This document shows, in pieces, positions 46,340-64,000 of a stretch of DNA of 64,000 nucleotides (positions within the stretch are counted from its first letter, which is position 1; every line of letters starts with the position of its first letter). The notes under the pieces were generated by a model. The model saw only the letters and a program-made list of their open reading frames with translations, was not told where the DNA came from and made no database searches. Origin of the DNA: Macrocystis pyrifera (Eukaryota > Sar > Phaeophyceae > Laminariales > Laminariaceae). The translations under genes were made by a program, and so were the position numbers. The stretch is from assembly GCA_031763025.1 (NCBI GenBank), contig JASSKH010000014.1, positions 13,377,022 through 13,441,021 of the forward strand, in the 5' to 3' direction.

Positions 46340-46960
46340 CACCGCCTCTATGGTTGTGCCATCCTATGCTTACCATCCCATGCTCGGGCCATCCCGTGTT
46401 CATGACCATGCCATCCAATGTTGTAAGCCACCCCATGCCCATGCTCGGGGCATCCCATGGCCATGCCATTCCATATTCATGAGCATCTCATCCCACCCCT
46501 TGGTTGAACCATTCCATCCCATCCCATAATCATGATCATGCCATCCCATGCTGCAACCATCCCATACCACAGTAGTGTCATCCCATGCCAAGCCACACTA
46601 TACTAATATCACCAAAATCCAACTCCATACCACCCAATGCTAACCCATTTCAGAATCCGGGCGACCCAACGCCCATCCCACCCCATCCATATTCATGGTC
46701 ATACCACATGGTTTAACAGCTTGCTGCCCATGCCATCCCAGTATCGTTCCATCCCATGATCATGGCAATCCATTCTCATGGCACTCCATACCAACGCCAT
46801 GACATCCCACCCCGCGAGCATGCCATCCCATGCTTACGGCACATCATTCCCATGTCATCCCATCTCACCATTCCAGACTCACGGCATGCCATCCCATTGT
46901 GCAACTCTCTCCCATGCCATCACAGCCCCAGTCATACCATACCATACCCACGGCGTGCGC
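46340..46960 (+). repeat. CCATGCCATCCCATG degenerate satellite
   Basis: About 600 bp in which CCATCCCATG, CATGCCATCC and CCATACCA words recur with irregular spacing. It opens Met/His/Trp-rich frames on both strands that are not genes. Confidence 0.75.
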
Positions 46961-47629
46961 AGCCGATCGCACAACTTACAGCAGCAAAAGCGCCTCACAA
47001 CAGCAGCCGCAACAGACAGTCGGGGGCCAAACAAACGCGTTTTTACTACTGCAGCCGCCGCCACTGGCCAAAACCACCCTGGACGGAAAAATAATGATCG
47101 CTTAGTCATTAATATCAAGATCAAGCGTTCCTTACATTTCCGCCTATACTGGCAGTACATAAACTAACTATCCACTCGTTTGGGCTGGTCGGCGATACCT
47201 GTCCTGGTCGGTGACACCTGTCCAGTTACCGACTACCAGGTACGTACTTGTTCTTTCTTTCTTTCTTTATACTGGTAGCTTTTAAACTTTTTTTTTTCGA
47301 TCTTCATCAATGTTCTTCGTTCTGCTTGCGCGATGGCTATAGCTACCGTGCGAGTATAGATATCGCTGGTACGAGGAAGGAACGCCTGCCGTGTTACCCT
47401 CACCTTTCGGCTCGGGACACCCCCGCGATTCCAAAAGTCAACCAACGAACCACAACCCCGACCGGAAATCCTGTAAATACTACAAAAACAGAAAACAAAA
47501 ACAAAACAAAAACAAAACACAATCCTCCACAGTTGGGCCTACCAAAACCTTCAACCATGCTCTACTATAGCACACTGGCCGAACCTCGCAGTCGATTCCA
47601 CGTACACCAAAAGACATCCACGCCTCTGA

Positions 47630-47790
47630 CGAATAGATCATCTACAGATAGATCATGACCTAGATCATCTACAGTTCCTCGCGTGCCGCTGTGAGAGGTT
47701 GTGCCTGGGCTGCCTTGTAGGGCAGATCCAACCAACCCAAGCAGATTAGACGGGTCCCGCCCAGCAACATGAGGTCACAGTAGATCTGCC
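47630..47790. repeat. GATC-rich dispersed repeat, copy 2
   Basis: AGATCATCTACAGATAGATC, ATGACCTAGATCATCTACAG, then GGGCAGATCCAACC and CCCGCCCAGCAACATGAG. It is related to 53320-53540 and 58580-58885 at both ends. Confidence 0.5.
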
Positions 47791-47877
47791 TTGAACTAAT
47801 CCACAGCAAATAAAGGAAGGGGGAATCGCCCATCTATTCGAGGAGTGAAAATGTCGTAACTCTGTGCGCAAATAGTG

Positions 47878-47895
47878 GGTGGGGGGGGGGGGGGT

Positions 47896-47935
<40 letters not shown>

Positions 47936-48050
47936 TCATGTCATGCACGCCCGTAGTCGTACGACCATAGACCCTCGCATCCCTACAATACCGGGACGGA
48001 GCACGTCGGGTTTTCACCGACCAGGCTGACATTGTTCGCACGAAGCGGGG
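47878..48050 (-). mobile_element. C-tailed retroposon, minus-strand copy
   Basis: A G run of about 50 (C on the element strand), then GCACTCATGTCATGCACGCC, CGTAGTCGTACGACCATAGA, CCCTCGCATCCCTACAATAC and the complement of GGTCGGTGAAAACCCGACGT, ending near GCACGAAGCGGGGAGTGG before another G run. 5' truncated. Confidence 0.72.
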
Positions 48051-48443
48051 AGTGGGGGGGGGGGGGGGGGGAAGGGACACGAGCGGGTCATCCCCTCCTC
48101 CAACCAATACAAACGGACGGACGACACGCCCAATTCGAGACAAGGACAGTGAGCAAAAAGCGCAAAAAACGTCATCGAATTAAATCAACACCCACCCTAC
48201 CCAACCCAAGCGATTCAAACCAAACCGAATCTAACCGTCAAGGCGGACCAAACGGTCGAGCAAGAATCAAACAAAAATAATATCCCCACCCCAACCAAAA
48301 ACTCCAAACACCCCGACAACCGGAAACCCTCAAAGCTACCAACCTAACAAATCCTAACTCCAACCTTGATCACCTCAATTTCCAACGCCGAAGCCCGAGA
48401 GCCAAAAGGAAAAATCCAAAACTCTAACCGACAACTCAGGTCT

Positions 48444-62232
<13,789 letters not shown>

Positions 62233-62402
62233 CTTCAAGTTAACGATGCGTTAACGATGCGCCAGAGCGAGAAGAGAAGCGGAGACGAGAGGAGAGATGC
62301 AGAGCCCACAGCAGCAGTGGTACACCCGTACAATACCAGGGCGCGTGGTGTATGTGCACAGGCGGGAGGGAGGGAGGGAGGGAGGGAGCGTCGAAAAAAA
62401 AA

Positions 62403-62403
62403 A

Positions 62404-62456
<53 letters not shown>
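62403..62456 (+). repeat. G tract of about 54
   Basis: Uninterrupted G flanked by AAAAAAAAA on the left and CGGGAAGAAAAAAAG on the right, in the intron or flank just right of the first recognised gene D exon. Confidence 0.88.
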
Positions 62457-62617
62457 CGGGAAGAAAAAAAGTGGAAAAAAAGTGAGAAAATGATTATAAA
62501 CGTAGCTTGAGATATACCAACAAAATACAACAAACTGATTTCGCGTTAAAATGCTACGGGTATATCACAACGGGGAGAGGAGAGGGGCGAAACAGCAGCG
62601 GTATATGTCGGTATGTC

Positions 62618-63540
62618 GGTATGTCGGTATGGGCATACGTATGTTAGTGAATTTTTCGTACTTTTACCAACTTTTCTCTTCGTACCAATAATAGCACTTT
62701 TCGTCAAAACGCTAAGCACTCCTTCCGACATGGGAAGCCAGACCGGACACGTCGGTCGAGACCCTAGCGCGACCTGTGCCTTCTGGAGCGCGTGGCAAGC
62801 CCATATTTCATTTTTTCGGTGGGAGTGGACAACACCTTTTCCCTGGTTTCAGTACGAGAAGCCTTATTTTGTACCGGTACGTACGTACCGGTACAATGCC
62901 GTCAGCGTTTTGCCCTTTGACGAGCAAACAGCCCAGACATGCACCAGGTAGACAACACACGGCATGCACAGATCACAACGTTACAACGCTGCCGCCAGTA
63001 CATACGCCGCGCGTGCGCGACACACCCATATGCGCTCCGAGGCGAGACAGCTGGATGCGCTTCGAGCAACGCTCGTATACCACGCTCTCCGGGCAGCCCT
63101 CTCGCTCCCTCCCCCACCGACCCCCCCAGCCCACCCGCGGCGAACTCGCCCTTCACCACCACGACAAGAAGGGAGCGCATCCGCCGTCGTTCCCAACGAA
63201 CGACCGTAACAACGACGGACGACATCTACCACCATGTCCATGGGGTAATTTATACCTCGAATATAAAATGGTGTGTGCACTACAGGCGCCCCAGCGTTAA
63301 CCGGGAACATCATGATCAGCACGCTCCCCGGCGAAGACCCCCTCCCCTCCCCTCCCCTCTCCGACACGGTGCTATTGGGCCTCGTCGACGCTTTCCGAGG
63401 GAGCTGATGGTGGGCTTATCTTCTTAACGGCGACGCGGACGCCTCCGCCTTTCTCCGGTACGGCGAGCGTACACGACACTCGATTTGCGCAAAATCGACG
63501 CACTTCCGCGGTTCCCACCGCCCACGAACGCCGACGACGG
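62618..63540. other. Right-hand region, no gene assigned
   Basis: May hold the 5' exon(s) of gene D. A minus-strand stretch near 63470-63372 (SCTLAVPEKGGGVRVAVKK) has plausible codon use, but no splice partner could be settled. A TATGTCGG repeat lies at 62605-62631. Confidence 0.35.
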
Positions 63541-63799
63541 CCATGGTTGCTGGCGTCGGTTCTGGGAACGGTCGTCGTTGCCGCGAGTGATGGGGGCTGG
63601 TTTGCGCGGTTGCGGCGGTGGCGGCGGTGGGTATTCCTGTTTGGCGTTCCTCTCGCGTTGTACTCCTGTTCACGTCCAACGCGAGGGTAGCCTGAACAGG
63701 AATACAACACGAGAGGAACGTACCGCCGTAACCGAGCCAACAGCCCCCATCACTCGCGGCAACAACGACCGTTCCCAGAACCGACGCCAGCAACCATGG
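63541..63799. repeat. Long palindrome of about 260 bp
   Basis: CCATGGTTGCTGGCGTCGGT at the left end is matched by its exact complement at the right end (ACCGACGCCAGCAACCATGG). The arms (about 63541-63663 and 63684-63799) stay nearly complementary inward to a loop of about 20 bases (ACGTCCAACGCGAGGGTA). The few mismatches are mostly single bases. Confidence 0.85.
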
Positions 63800-64000
63800 C
63801 CGTAACTGCTGAGCGATTGGGTTAAAAGATCGATCGATTACCCACAGTCCAGGGTGATCCTTATAACACTCCCCCCCCCCCCCAGAAAGGCACGCCGGGG
63901 GATTTCTGACAATTAACACTGTCCGCAACAGCTACCGGTAGGCTATAGACTCACTACTACGAGGTGTGGGGAAATTTATGGCCTTATTTCGTTGTTTCGA

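Larger units (their letters stand above)
37590..48443. other. Large intergenic region, repeats and no gene
   Basis: About 11 kb between the 3' ends of genes C and D. It holds C-tailed retroposons, a 56-60-bp minisatellite, MITEs of both families, a GATC-rich repeat, ATG/ATGG satellites, a 94-bp duplication, an ATCGAT-rich stretch and CCATGCCATC satellites. Open frames are short or satellite-driven. Confidence 0.55.

Overview
The window looks like nuclear DNA of an intron-rich, repeat-rich eukaryote. A brown alga or a close stramenopile relative (Ectocarpus-like) is the best guess. The reasons are host genes cut into many short exons by introns of 0.5-2 kb, a mitochondrial-type leucine-degradation enzyme, a FNIP/leucine-rich-repeat protein, a Ty1/Copia element primed by half of an initiator tRNA, and very many G/C homopolymer runs. 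The assignment is inference; no marker gene such as rRNA is present.

Four host genes can be supported. Gene A (minus, about 4437 down to 455 or beyond) is a six-exon gene of unknown function whose splice phases agree at every junction. Gene B (minus, 27989-18769) is complete: methylcrotonoyl-CoA carboxylase beta chain, seven exons joining to a 591-residue protein, with one GC-AG intron. Gene C (plus, 35551-37437 with a continuation to 37523) is a nearly intronless FNIP-repeat protein whose last repeat lies in another frame beyond a G run. Gene D (minus, about 62232 to 48444, probably starting further right) is a long multi-exon gene of unknown function with helical, Asn/Gly-rich and Cys-containing parts; its terminal exon and stop are clear.

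The rest is mostly mobile and repeated DNA. A young but broken Copia-type LTR element (7683-14193) has cut an older inverted-repeat element in two. A palindromic MITE family (ends TATTACGGGGG/CCCCCGTAATA) has eight copies at 6.6, 7.3, 7.4, 33.1, 41.0, 41.3, 52.6 and 53.0 kb. Intron 1 of gene B carries a 770-bp foldback built from four inverted tRNA-like modules inside a (CCATA)n array. A retroposon-like family with variable 5' starts ends each time in a long C run and may account for many of the poly-C/poly-G tracts. Further inverted repeats lie at 34.3-34.7 and 63.5-63.8 kb. Tandem arrays lie at 7.0, 29.9, 39.8, 42.8, 46.4, 52.1 and 57.2 kb.

The genes show no operon-like or pathway link to each other. 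Genes A, B and D read leftward and gene C rightward, separated by 8-15 kb of repeat-laden DNA. The clearest undescribed features are the C-tailed retroposon family and the tRNA-like foldback.
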